From Streptomyces sp. NRRL F-5630 (GTDB lineage Bacteria > Actinomycetota > Actinomycetes > Streptomycetales > Streptomycetaceae), in assembly GCF_000719475.1 (NCBI RefSeq), contig NZ_JOGO01000024.1:20864-84863 (forward strand): 64,000 nucleotides of DNA, given 5' to 3'. This document shows, in pieces, positions 40,465 to 48,327 of the stretch. The translations under genes were made by a program, and so were the position numbers. Each line of letters opens with the position of its first letter. Positions within the stretch are counted from its first letter, which is position 1. Below the pieces are notes generated by a model that was not told the DNA's origin, ran no database searches, and was given only the letters and a program-made list of their open reading frames with translations.

Positions 40465-42654
40465 CTAGTCCAGCGCCCGCGTCACCGTCCTGCCGAGGTC
40501 CGCGCCCGTGCCGAGGGCGAAGTCGCCCCGGCGGGTACGGCCCCGGGAGGTGAGGGTGACCGTGACCCGGAGGCCGGGCCGGTCCGGGTTGGCCACGCTC
40601 ACCACGGGCGAGCGGCCCGTCCGGTCGAGGAGGACGAGGGCGGGCTGGTCCACGAGGAGGGTGCTCCCGCCGCCCAGGTCGAGGTCGCCGGGCTCGTGGA
40701 AGACCGCCATCGTCAGCCGGAGCCGGGGATGGGTGACGGCCTGCACCCGCTCGTCGTTGCGCAGGGCCCGCACCACCGGCCTGGCCGCGTACTCCCTGAC
40801 CCGGCCGGGGGTGGCGCCGGGCAGGACGATGTAGGCGTACCCGGCGTCCTCCGGGGCGGTGCCGTGGTCGAAGAAGAGCGTGAAGGCGTCGCGTTCGACC
40901 GGGTCGCGGTCGATCCAGCTCCCGCGCTGCTTCTTGCGGGAGACCTTCAGCGGGCCGCCCTCGGGGAAGACGTAGCCGATCTCGTCGTTGTACGCCCAAG
41001 TGGCCGTCACCGGCGCGGAGTCGGTGCCGGGGCGCACGGCCCGCCCGCCGACGGTGGCGTTGGCGCGCGCCGCCCCCTGGTTGACGGTCGTGTGGACGGC
41101 GTGGGCGGAGGTGGAGCTGATCCCGGTGCCGAGCACCACCAGCTCGTCGTCGAAACAGAAGTAGCTCTTGAGCCCCTTGGTCCCGTACCGGTCCAGGGTG
41201 AGGACGCAGGCGCCGTACCGCCCGTCGCTGACGCCGCCGGTGAAGCTCCCCTGGTTGTCGGGGCTGGAGGCCGAGGTCACCTTGGCGTACGGCGCGGTCA
41301 CGCCGGGGTAGTGGGACCAGTCGAAGGCGGGGACGAGGTCGTCGTACTCCCGGTTGGTGACCTGGATCGAGGTGGCCCCGGACGCGTTCCAGGCGATCTC
41401 GTTGCCGACCTCGGGCCGGAGCGTGGAGCGGTACTCGCTGCCTTTCATCCGGGGGGAGTTGATCCTCGTGAAGACGCCGTAGCCGTCCCGAAGGTGGGAG
41501 GAGAACTCCGACCGCCAGAAGTACTTGTGCCCGGTGACGCCGCTGCCCCGGCTCCGGCCGCGGATGTTGTCGGCCAGGAGCGCGTACTGGGCCGACCTGG
41601 CCTCGTCGGCGCGGGCCATCCGGTCCAGCGGCTCCAGGAAGTCCGCCGCGTAGCTCGTGACGCCGTCGATGGTGTTGGGCGGCCGGTAGCCGAGGTACAG
41701 CATCCCGATCTCCCCGCGGATCAGCCACCGTGTGCCGTCGAGGATGTAGAAGGCCACGGCGTCGATGTCCTCGGGCGAGAAGCCGAAGCTCGTGCCGCGC
41801 GCCACGTCGGCCCAGGCCGCGACGATGGTGAAGAGCGTCATGCCGTAGCCCTCGCTGTAGAGCTGCGCGCCGTGCGCCCAGAAGCTGGAGTCGGCCTGCA
41901 CGGACTCCTTGACCCCGCCGCTGCGGTCGACCGTCACCGTCTGCGCCATGGTGAGGTAGCCCTGGCGGATGTCGTCCGGGGCGTGCTTGGCGACCGCCTC
42001 GTAGAGGTAGTTCTCGGTGCGCCAGGAGCCGTTTGCCCCGACCGGGTCACGCCGCCCGGTGTTGTGGGCGTAGGCCACCTCCCGGGCCTCGGCGCTGAGT
42101 TCGTCACCGACGAAGACCGACACCCGCCCCATGGCCATGGAGGTGCCGATCTCGGTCTCCCACCAGTTGGTGCAGGTCGGCTCGGCCGTGTCCCAGTGGA
42201 GCAGGGCGCGGTTCAGCGCCTCGGTCAACTCCGGCCTGCCATGCCCCTCCAGCTCCGGGTCCCGGTAGGCGTGGGCCATCGCCATCATGCGGTACAGCGC
42301 CTGGTACGGCGACCACACCCGGCCGTTCGCGGAACTGGTGGTGTCGGCGTAGTCCACGTCCGGCCAGGACCCGTCGGGGCGCAGGGACGCCGCGTAGGAC
42401 AGGGCCTCGGAAGCGCGGGCGAGGAAGATGCCGTTGGCCAGCCGCACTTGGTCGCCCTGGGCGAGGAAGCGCTGCTGGAGGCGCTCGATGATGAGCTGGA
42501 TCTCGTCGGCGGCCGACGGGTCGCCGCCCGCCTCGGCGGCCCGCGCGAGGGACGGCACCGTCAGCGTCAGTCCGGCCGCGCCCGCGACCAGCCCCAGCCC
42601 GCCGAGCAGGACGCGGCGGCGGTCGGGCAGGAAGGCGGCTCCGGTGTGCGGCAT
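40465..42654 (-). CDS. Secreted polysaccharide lyase family 8 (hyaluronate/chondroitin/xanthan lyase type)
   Basis: 729 aa. The N-terminus DRRRVLLGGLGLVAGAAGL looks like a twin-arginine (Tat) signal, so export is expected. PL8 marks are TCTNWWETEIGTSMAMGRV (Asn and Trp cleft near residue 163), SFWAHGAQLYSEGYGMTL with the catalytic His near 261 and Tyr near 270, RGRSRGSGVTGHKYFWRSEF, NEIAWNASGATSIQVTNREY, and C-terminal beta domains (LVVLGTGISSTSAHAVHTTV). PL8 enzymes cleave uronic-acid polymers by beta-elimination. The sequence does not settle hyaluronan versus chondroitin versus xanthan; the GH130 partner favours a mannose-containing substrate (inference). AAGGAG precedes ATG; LacI operator 2 lies 135 bases upstream. 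Confidence 0.9.
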   Translation of the reverse strand: MPHTGAAFLPDRRRVLLGGLGLVAGAAGLTLTVPSLARAAEAGGDPSAADEIQLIIERLQQRFLAQGDQVRLANGIFLARASEALSYAASLRPDGSWPDVDYADTTSSANGRVWSPYQALYRMMAMAHAYRDPELEGHGRPELTEALNRALLHWDTAEPTCTNWWETEIGTSMAMGRVSVFVGDELSAEAREVAYAHNTGRRDPVGANGSWRTENYLYEAVAKHAPDDIRQGYLTMAQTVTVDRSGGVKESVQADSSFWAHGAQLYSEGYGMTLFTIVAAWADVARGTSFGFSPEDIDAVAFYILDGTRWLIRGEIGMLYLGYRPPNTIDGVTSYAADFLEPLDRMARADEARSAQYALLADNIRGRSRGSGVTGHKYFWRSEFSSHLRDGYGVFTRINSPRMKGSEYRSTLRPEVGNEIAWNASGATSIQVTNREYDDLVPAFDWSHYPGVTAPYAKVTSASSPDNQGSFTGGVSDGRYGACVLTLDRYGTKGLKSYFCFDDELVVLGTGISSTSAHAVHTTVNQGAARANATVGGRAVRPGTDSAPVTATWAYNDEIGYVFPEGGPLKVSRKKQRGSWIDRDPVERDAFTLFFDHGTAPEDAGYAYIVLPGATPGRVREYAARPVVRALRNDERVQAVTHPRLRLTMAVFHEPGDLDLGGGSTLLVDQPALVLLDRTGRSPVVSVANPDRPGLRVTVTLTSRGRTRRGDFALGTGADLGRTVTRALD

Positions 42655-42788
42655 GAAGGACTCCTTCGGTGCGCCCGGCCTGCGGGCAGTGGTGCCGGAC
42701 GGCTGATCCGCCGAGGAGGTTCCGTCTCGGCCGACGCGAACGTGCGGGCGTTCATCCGGTCATGGCCGCCGGGTGGAACACGTAGTGG

Positions 42789-42802
42789 CTAAACCGGTTT
42801 GA
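42789..42802. promoter_or_regulatory. LacI operator 2 (CTAAACCGGTTTGA)
   Basis: Same 14-mer as at 36057-36070, upstream of the lyase gene on the minus strand, which places the lyase in the LacI regulon. Confidence 0.8.
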
Positions 42803-43182
42803 GGATGGTGTTCCACAGTTATCCGGTGCCGCTCGCCCGCGTCAACACCCCGAACGGCGAAACTTCCACGCCTCGGGGCTCTCCCGGTCCGCGCCGGGCG
42901 GCGAAGGGGCGCGGCCTCGCCCTGCCGGCCCGTGGTCCGCGCGTTGACTGCCCCGCGCCGCACGCGCAAGTGGAGGGCCGTGCAACCGAGTTCCGGCGCG
43001 ATCCCGCCCCGCCCCCTCGGCCGGAAGGGGCGGAGGCGGTGGAGCCTCCGCTTCCGCGTGTGGTTACCGTACGACCGGTGCTCACGCCTGTGGACGAACG
43101 CCGTCGGCCGTGCGCGGGCGCCGCCCAGAATGCGGGAACGGCCTTGAAGCGGAAGTGACCTGTGAAGGAGCCGTCTGAAGGT

Positions 43183-44670
43183 ATGACCGAGAATCTGACA
43201 CAACGTCTGGCCGAGCACGTACGAGAGGCGGGGTGGAGCGACCGAGCGGCGTTCCTGACAGGCGAGGAAACCTGGACGTTCAGCCAGGTCTTCGCCGGCG
43301 CGGCGCGGGCCGCGGGCGGGTACCGGGCCGCGGGATTACAGCCGGGGGACCGGGTCCTGCTCGCCCTGACCGACAGCATGGAAATGGTCTGGTGCCTGCT
43401 CGGGGCCTGGCAGGCCGGACTCGTCGCGGTCCCGGTGAACGTCCAGATGGGCAAGGAGGACCTGACCCGCGACATCGCCACGGCCGAACCGGCGCTGATC
43501 GTGGTCGACCCGGAGACCGTCGGATGGCTCAACGCCTCGGCCCCCGCCCCGACCACGGAAGCCGGACCGCTGCTCGCGTCGGAGCCCGAGACCCGGTTCG
43601 AAGGCGGCGGGGACGACCCCGCGCTCGCCCTGTTCACCTCCGGCACCACGGGCCCGCCCAAACTGTGCTTCTTCCTCCACCGCAACTTCGAGGACCGGAT
43701 CGGCCCGCGGGAGACCGCCGGGCCCGGCACGGTCGCCCTGTCGGTCTCGCGCATGTACTTCTACGGGGGGCTGAGCGCGTCGCTGTTCACCACGCTGGGG
43801 ACCGGGCAGACCGCTGTGCTCTCCCGCCCGCGCGCGACCCCGGCGGCGGCGATCGAGCTGATGCGCCGCCACCAGGTCACGAACCTGTTCGCGCAGCCGA
43901 GCTTCCTGGCGCGCCTGCTGCTGGAGCCCGGCCACGCCGAGGTGTTCCGCCGCCTCCGGCATGTGACGAGCGCCGGTGAGGTGCTCTCGGCGCGGATGCG
44001 CGAAAAACTGGTCCCCGTCCTCGGGGAGCGGCTGGTCAACGGGTACGGCGCGACGGAGATAGGCGGCATAGCCGTCGGCCGTCCCGCCGCGTACGACTCG
44101 CCCTCGGCGGTCGGTCCGGCCGCCGAGGGCAGGCCGGTGCGCGTCCTGGGCGCCGACGGGGAGTCGGTGCCCGTGGGCGAGCGGGGAGAGCTGCACATAC
44201 GCGTGCCCTTCGCCACGCGCGGCGTCGTCCGGGGCAGCGACGGCCCGGACCAGGTGACCGACGTGTGGTGGCCGACCGGGGACCTGGCCTCGCTCGACGA
44301 GGACGCCGTCCTGCACGTCCACGGCCGGCTCGACGACGTCGAGGTGATCGGCGGGCAGAACGTCGTGCCGGGGGAGATCGAGCGTCTGCTGGAGGGCCAC
44401 CCGGGGGTGCTCGAAGCGGCGGTGAGCGCCGTGCGGCGCCCGGCGGGCGACACCAGCCTGCGCGCCTACGTGGTGGCCGCGCCCGGGAACGGGCCCGGCG
44501 GGAGCGCGGACACCGACGCCCTGGCGGCCGAGCTGATCGACCTCGCCCGCGCCCGGCTGTCCTGGTACAAGGTCCCGAACGACGTCGTGTGGCTGGACGC
44601 GCTGCCCCGGAACGGGAACGGCAAGATCCTGCGCCGCCGGCTGCGCGCCGAGGGCAACCAGTACGTCTGA
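43183..44670 (+). CDS. AMP-forming acyl/aryl-CoA ligase (benzoate-CoA ligase-like)
   Basis: 495 aa from ATG at 43183; a GTG at 43162 would add 7 residues and has GGAAG upstream, so either is possible. Adenylation motifs: LFTSGTTGPPKLCFFLHRNF (P-loop), NGYGATEIGGIAVGRP, WWPTGDLASLDEDAVLHVHG, RLDDVEVIGGQNVVPGEIER and the catalytic lysine in NGNGKILRRRLRAEG. It activates a carboxylic acid as acyl-AMP and probably transfers it to CoA. Arrangement resembles benzoate-type ligases, but the substrate is not readable. It stands alone, with a 38-bp palindrome directly after it. Confidence 0.87.
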   Translation: MTENLTQRLAEHVREAGWSDRAAFLTGEETWTFSQVFAGAARAAGGYRAAGLQPGDRVLLALTDSMEMVWCLLGAWQAGLVAVPVNVQMGKEDLTRDIATAEPALIVVDPETVGWLNASAPAPTTEAGPLLASEPETRFEGGGDDPALALFTSGTTGPPKLCFFLHRNFEDRIGPRETAGPGTVALSVSRMYFYGGLSASLFTTLGTGQTAVLSRPRATPAAAIELMRRHQVTNLFAQPSFLARLLLEPGHAEVFRRLRHVTSAGEVLSARMREKLVPVLGERLVNGYGATEIGGIAVGRPAAYDSPSAVGPAAEGRPVRVLGADGESVPVGERGELHIRVPFATRGVVRGSDGPDQVTDVWWPTGDLASLDEDAVLHVHGRLDDVEVIGGQNVVPGEIERLLEGHPGVLEAAVSAVRRPAGDTSLRAYVVAAPGNGPGGSADTDALAAELIDLARARLSWYKVPNDVVWLDALPRNGNGKILRRRLRAEGNQYV

Positions 44671-44676
44671 GAGCCC

Positions 44677-44714
44677 GGCCGAGGTCCGCTTCCGGCCGGA
44701 AGCGGACCTCGGCC
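44677..44714 (+). terminator. Perfect 38-bp palindrome terminator
   Basis: GGCCGAGGTCCGCTTCCGG and its exact complement abut without a spacer, giving a 19-bp snap-back stem 7 bases after the ligase stop. The following 44715-44984 shows no gene. Confidence 0.8.
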
Positions 44715-44984
44715 GTAGGAGTCCGCCGTCCCTGCGGAGGGGGCGGCGGACCGCGCGAGAGGGCCGGCGTCCAGGGGCGGGACCAGGAGCGCGCGCGTCC
44801 GTCAGCGCCTCGGTGACGCCCGCCACGGGAGCGGACTTCGCGGACACGCCCTCGACGGCCTGCCCCGGCGCGCCTTTCGCGTGACCCGCGCGGCGATGAC
44901 CGCCTCCGCGCCGAGGCGGCCCGCATGATGGCCCTACCGCACGACGCCGCCGAAGTCCGAGCACCCGACCGAGGAGCCGACCGC

Positions 44985-45716
44985 ATGAGCAGCAGCAGCC
45001 CCGTCCACTGGGGGTACGCCTTCGTCGACCGCCCCCGCGCGGGCGCCGACCGCGACCGCGCCTTCTGGGCCGCCGTGACCGGTACGGAGATCTCCGAGGC
45101 GAGCGGCGAGGACGGCGAGTTCGTCACCTTCCTGCCGCCCGAGCCCTACGACCCCGTCCTCAAGCACCGCTCGCTGCGCGAGGGCAGGGGCGGCACGCAC
45201 CTGGACCTCGGCGTCGCGGACGTCGAGGGCTTCGCGCGCCACGCGGCCGGCCTCGGCGCGCTCACGGAACACGAGGAACCGGGCCTCGTCGCACTCCGCA
45301 GCCCGGCCGGACTCGCCTTCCGCGTCGTCCACGACGACGGGCTCAACGTCCCCCCGCCGAGCTTCGGCGGCGCACGCCTCGACCAGATCACGCTGGACAT
45401 CGGCCCCTCCGCGTACGAGGACGAGGTCGCCTTCTGGACCCGCATGACGGGCTGGGAGGCCGAACCGACGAACCAGCCCGAGTACCAGCGCCTGCGCACG
45501 GCCCGCGCCTTCCCCTTCCGCATCCTCGCCCAGCGCCTCGACGCGGACCGCGAGCCCGGCGCGCACATCGACTTCGCCACCGCCGACCGCGAGGCGGCAC
45601 GCGCCCGCCACGAACTCGCGGGCGCCACGTACGTACGGGAGGGCGCGGAGTGGCACGTGATGCGGGACACGGCGGGCATCGAGTACTGCCTGACCGACCG
45701 CTCACCGGAGCAGTGA
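44985..45716 (+). CDS. Two-domain VOC (glyoxalase-like) protein
   Basis: 243 aa from MSSSSPVHWGYAFVD; the upstream extension is not conserved-looking. The two halves each show the VOC pattern. The first has DRDRAFWAAVTGTEI, GGTHLDLGVADVEGFARHAA and GLVALRSPAGLAFRVVHDDG. The second has ARLDQITLDIGPSAYEDEVA, FWTRMTGWEAEP, GAHIDFATADREAARARHEL and MRDTAGIEYCLTDR. Members act in metal-dependent isomerisation, dioxygenation or antibiotic binding; no specific function can be assigned. Confidence 0.85.
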   Translation: MSSSSPVHWGYAFVDRPRAGADRDRAFWAAVTGTEISEASGEDGEFVTFLPPEPYDPVLKHRSLREGRGGTHLDLGVADVEGFARHAAGLGALTEHEEPGLVALRSPAGLAFRVVHDDGLNVPPPSFGGARLDQITLDIGPSAYEDEVAFWTRMTGWEAEPTNQPEYQRLRTARAFPFRILAQRLDADREPGAHIDFATADREAARARHELAGATYVREGAEWHVMRDTAGIEYCLTDRSPEQ

Positions 45717-45831
45717 ACGCCCTGGTGTCGCAAGGGGGTTGGCGCCCGCACGGTGAGGCCCCGCCGCGTGGGCACCGCCCGGCCGTCCCAGGCGCGGCGG
45801 GGCGCCCGTGGACCTCGCGGGCCCCCTGTGC

Positions 45832-47244
45832 CTACCGGGCGCGGTCCTCGCCGGAGGGGCCGGCCGTGGTCCGCGCGAGTCCCTCCGTGGGACCGAAGTC
45901 CTCCGAGGGGCCGAAGACGATGTCCAGGACGTGGCTCATGCGGACGTCGAAGGTGTGGGTGCCGGGGGTGACGAGTTGTTCGGCCCGGTCGTACTTCCAG
46001 CCGTTGTTCACGCCCTGGTAGTGGCGGTGGTGGATCAGGTCGTTCTTCTCCGCGTTCGAGCCCGCGACGCTGTGCACGCGCCACTGCGTGGAACGCCAGT
46101 CGACGACGCCGGGCAGGACCGCCCACTTGACGGTGGTCGTGCCCTTCGCGCGGTGCCGGTAGTCGACGAAGCGACGCTGGCGCGCGGGGTCCATGGGCTC
46201 CGCCGTCGCCTTGGCGATCCAGCGGCCGTCGAACATCACGGCCCCCGCCTCCGACTCCTCCGCGTGGTCGAAGACCGAGCGCGCGTCGTCGCACAGCACG
46301 AGTTCGTCGATGTCCACGCTGACGACCCCGGCCGCCCGGGAGAGGTAGCGGAAGCGTCCGTGCTCCAGGAGCCCGTACTGGCAGTAGTCGGAGTCCCAGA
46401 CCTCGTTCGGGCCGCAGTTCGGGCCCCAGGGATAGCGCCAGTCCACGACGACGGCCGTCGTGATCCCCTCCACCTCCGCGATCGCGTCGGCCACGTCCTG
46501 CGGGGTGTAGCGCGTCGAGTTGTTGTCGTAGAAGACGATTCCGGTCACCCCGTGCACGAGGTGGTAGTAGCGCAGGAAGTCCTGGATCCAGACGAGGTCG
46601 TTGTCCTTGGACTTCGTGATGATCGTCCGCTGCCCCGCGAAGAGCGCCGACTCGTCGGGCGCGATCTCCGCGCTGAAGCGCTCGTCGCCGAGACCGAGGG
46701 TCAGCCGCCGCCCCGGGCCCGCGTCCTTGATCCGCGAACGCTGGGTCCTGCCCCAGTCGGAGAGTGAGACGCAGGCGCCGACGTCCGTGCCGTCCACCCG
46801 CCAGTCGGCCTTCTCCAGCGGCTCCCTGAGGTTGTTGAGCGGCGGTCCCGAGAGCCACACGTCCTCGCCCAGCCGGAACGCGTCGTAGAAGAGCGTCCGG
46901 CTGTCGAACTTCTCCAGGTAGTCCGCCTGCTGGTCCTCCGGCTTGCGTGGCGGCACGCGGCGCAGCGGCGAGTCCTCGGGGAGCGTGATCCCCGAGGGCC
47001 GTACGACCTTCACGGTCTTCTGCTCCGGCCGCCCCACCGAACGCCGTACGTCCCAGGCCGCGCGCGCCTCGCGGAGCGGCCGGAGGAACTCGTCGAGCGT
47101 GAGCGCGCCCGGGGGACGGGCGTGCTCCGCCTCCAGGCGGCTGAGGCGCCGGTCGAGTGCCGCGAGGTCGGCGGACGGCAGCGTGGTGGCTTCCGTCCCG
47201 TTCGCCGGTCCGGTTCCGGTCTCGCCGAAGGCTCCAGTGGTCAC
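45832..47244 (-). CDS. GT92/GT2-like glycosyltransferase
   Basis: 470 aa from GTG at 47244, with AGGAG 5 bases upstream; the open frame extends further but without a site. After ~140 poorly conserved residues comes a GT-A-like core: RTIITKSKDNDLVWIQDFLR, YYHLVHGVTGIVFYDNNSTR, VVDWRYPWGPN, then VVSVDIDELVLCDDARSV with a DxD-type metal site, and KGTTTVKWAVLPGVVDWRST. This pattern (witness of a conversational KDN..W..F..YH..HG.....YDN) matches the glycosyltransferase family 92-like/DUF23 group. No membrane helix or signal is seen. Acceptor and sugar unknown. Confidence 0.78.
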   Translation of the reverse strand: MTTGAFGETGTGPANGTEATTLPSADLAALDRRLSRLEAEHARPPGALTLDEFLRPLREARAAWDVRRSVGRPEQKTVKVVRPSGITLPEDSPLRRVPPRKPEDQQADYLEKFDSRTLFYDAFRLGEDVWLSGPPLNNLREPLEKADWRVDGTDVGACVSLSDWGRTQRSRIKDAGPGRRLTLGLGDERFSAEIAPDESALFAGQRTIITKSKDNDLVWIQDFLRYYHLVHGVTGIVFYDNNSTRYTPQDVADAIAEVEGITTAVVVDWRYPWGPNCGPNEVWDSDYCQYGLLEHGRFRYLSRAAGVVSVDIDELVLCDDARSVFDHAEESEAGAVMFDGRWIAKATAEPMDPARQRRFVDYRHRAKGTTTVKWAVLPGVVDWRSTQWRVHSVAGSNAEKNDLIHHRHYQGVNNGWKYDRAEQLVTPGTHTFDVRMSHVLDIVFGPSEDFGPTEGLARTTAGPSGEDRAR

Positions 47245-47540
47245 GTTCGCTCCTGTCCGGAGAGCGCCCCTCCCGGCCCGGTGTCCACACCGGAAGGAGG
47301 GAGCGCGGAGGGTTCGGGGCGTGCGGTCCACTGATATCGCCGCCGGTCGCGGGCGGCACGGCGGGCGGGCGCGGGGAGGGCCGTTCGGGGGAACGGTGCG
47401 GGTCGTGGGGGTGAACGCGCGGGCGGGCGCGGCGGGGGAACGCCGGGGGGACGGGGTTCTCCTCTAGGGGCGGGTCCGCGAGCCCTCGCACAGCGCCCGC
47501 GGCGCCCTCTCGCAGCGCGCCGGCCCCGGCCCGGGTACGT

Positions 47541-48245
47541 CTACGCCGCCGGGGCGGCGAGCCCGCGTGCCGTGCCGCTCTCTCCCGTGACCCGTACGAG
47601 CCCCTCCTTGACCGCCTCCGGCAGCGTCAGCGTGCCCTCGCCCAGGGCGCGGCACGTGTCGGCGCTCATGTGCAGGCGCGCGTCGGGGGCCTCGGCGGGG
47701 CCCTCGGCGTAGGGCGGGTGGGTGTCGGGGGTGTGCGGGCGGAGGTGGAAGAGGCCCTCCGGGAGTTCGACCTCGATGACGGCGGGCGCCGGGAGCGCGG
47801 CGGCGAGCGGGGTGAGGAGGGGGAGCGCGAGCCAGTGGGCGCGGACCGCGTCGGTGGGGCGGCGGCTCGTGAGGTCGGGGGCGCCCCAGGCCGCGAGCGC
47901 GGTGAGCACGGGCAGCAGCTCACGGCCCCGGGCGGTCAGCTCGTAGACCGAGGCGGACGAGGGGGCCGGGAGTCTGCGGCGGGTCGCGAGCCCGTCGCGC
48001 TCCATGTCGCGCAGCCGGGTCGCGAGCATGTCGGTGCTCACGCCGGGGAGGTCGGCGAGCAGATCGGTGTAGCGGCGCGGACCGGCGAGCAACTCCCGTA
48101 CCACCAGCAGGCTCCAGCGGTCGCCGACCGAGTCGAGGGCGCGCGAGACCGCGCAGTACTGGTCGTAGCTCCGGCGGCGGGGCTGCGAGGGCCGGGGTGG
48201 CGACTGCCTGGTCTGCGTCTGTCGGGTCTGCGTCTGACGTGGCAT
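47541..48245 (-). CDS. HxlR-type regulator with C-terminal SCP2-like domain
   Basis: 234 aa from MPRQTQTRQTQTRQ, which contains a short in-frame QTQTR duplication. The winged helix is clear: YDQYCAVSRALDSVGDRWSL, LVVRELLAGPRRYTDLLADL, PGVSTDMLATRLRDMERDGL and VYELTARGRELLPVLTALAA. The C-terminal ~90 residues (DARLHMSADTCRALGEGTLT) resemble a sterol-carrier-like domain often fused to HxlR regulators. It diverges from the alanine aminotransferase gene, with two inverted repeats between. Confidence 0.87.
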   Translation of the reverse strand: MPRQTQTRQTQTRQSPPRPSQPRRRSYDQYCAVSRALDSVGDRWSLLVVRELLAGPRRYTDLLADLPGVSTDMLATRLRDMERDGLATRRRLPAPSSASVYELTARGRELLPVLTALAAWGAPDLTSRRPTDAVRAHWLALPLLTPLAAALPAPAVIEVELPEGLFHLRPHTPDTHPPYAEGPAEAPDARLHMSADTCRALGEGTLTLPEAVKEGLVRVTGESGTARGLAAPAA

Positions 48246-48267
48246 GAGGCGCAGTCTAGACACAGGG

Positions 48268-48303
48268 TTGGACTTTCCAAGTGCCCGCTTGGTAAAACCA
48301 AGC
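48268..48303. promoter_or_regulatory. Two inverted repeats between HxlR and aminotransferase genes
   Basis: TTGGA-CTT-TCCAA at 48268-48280 and GCTTGGT-AAA-ACCAAGC at 48287-48303. Both share the TTGG/CCAA core with centres about 21 bp apart, two helical turns. Probable operators of the HxlR regulator for both genes. Confidence 0.6.
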
Positions 48304-48327
48304 ATCACAGTTTCCGTGGAGGCATCG

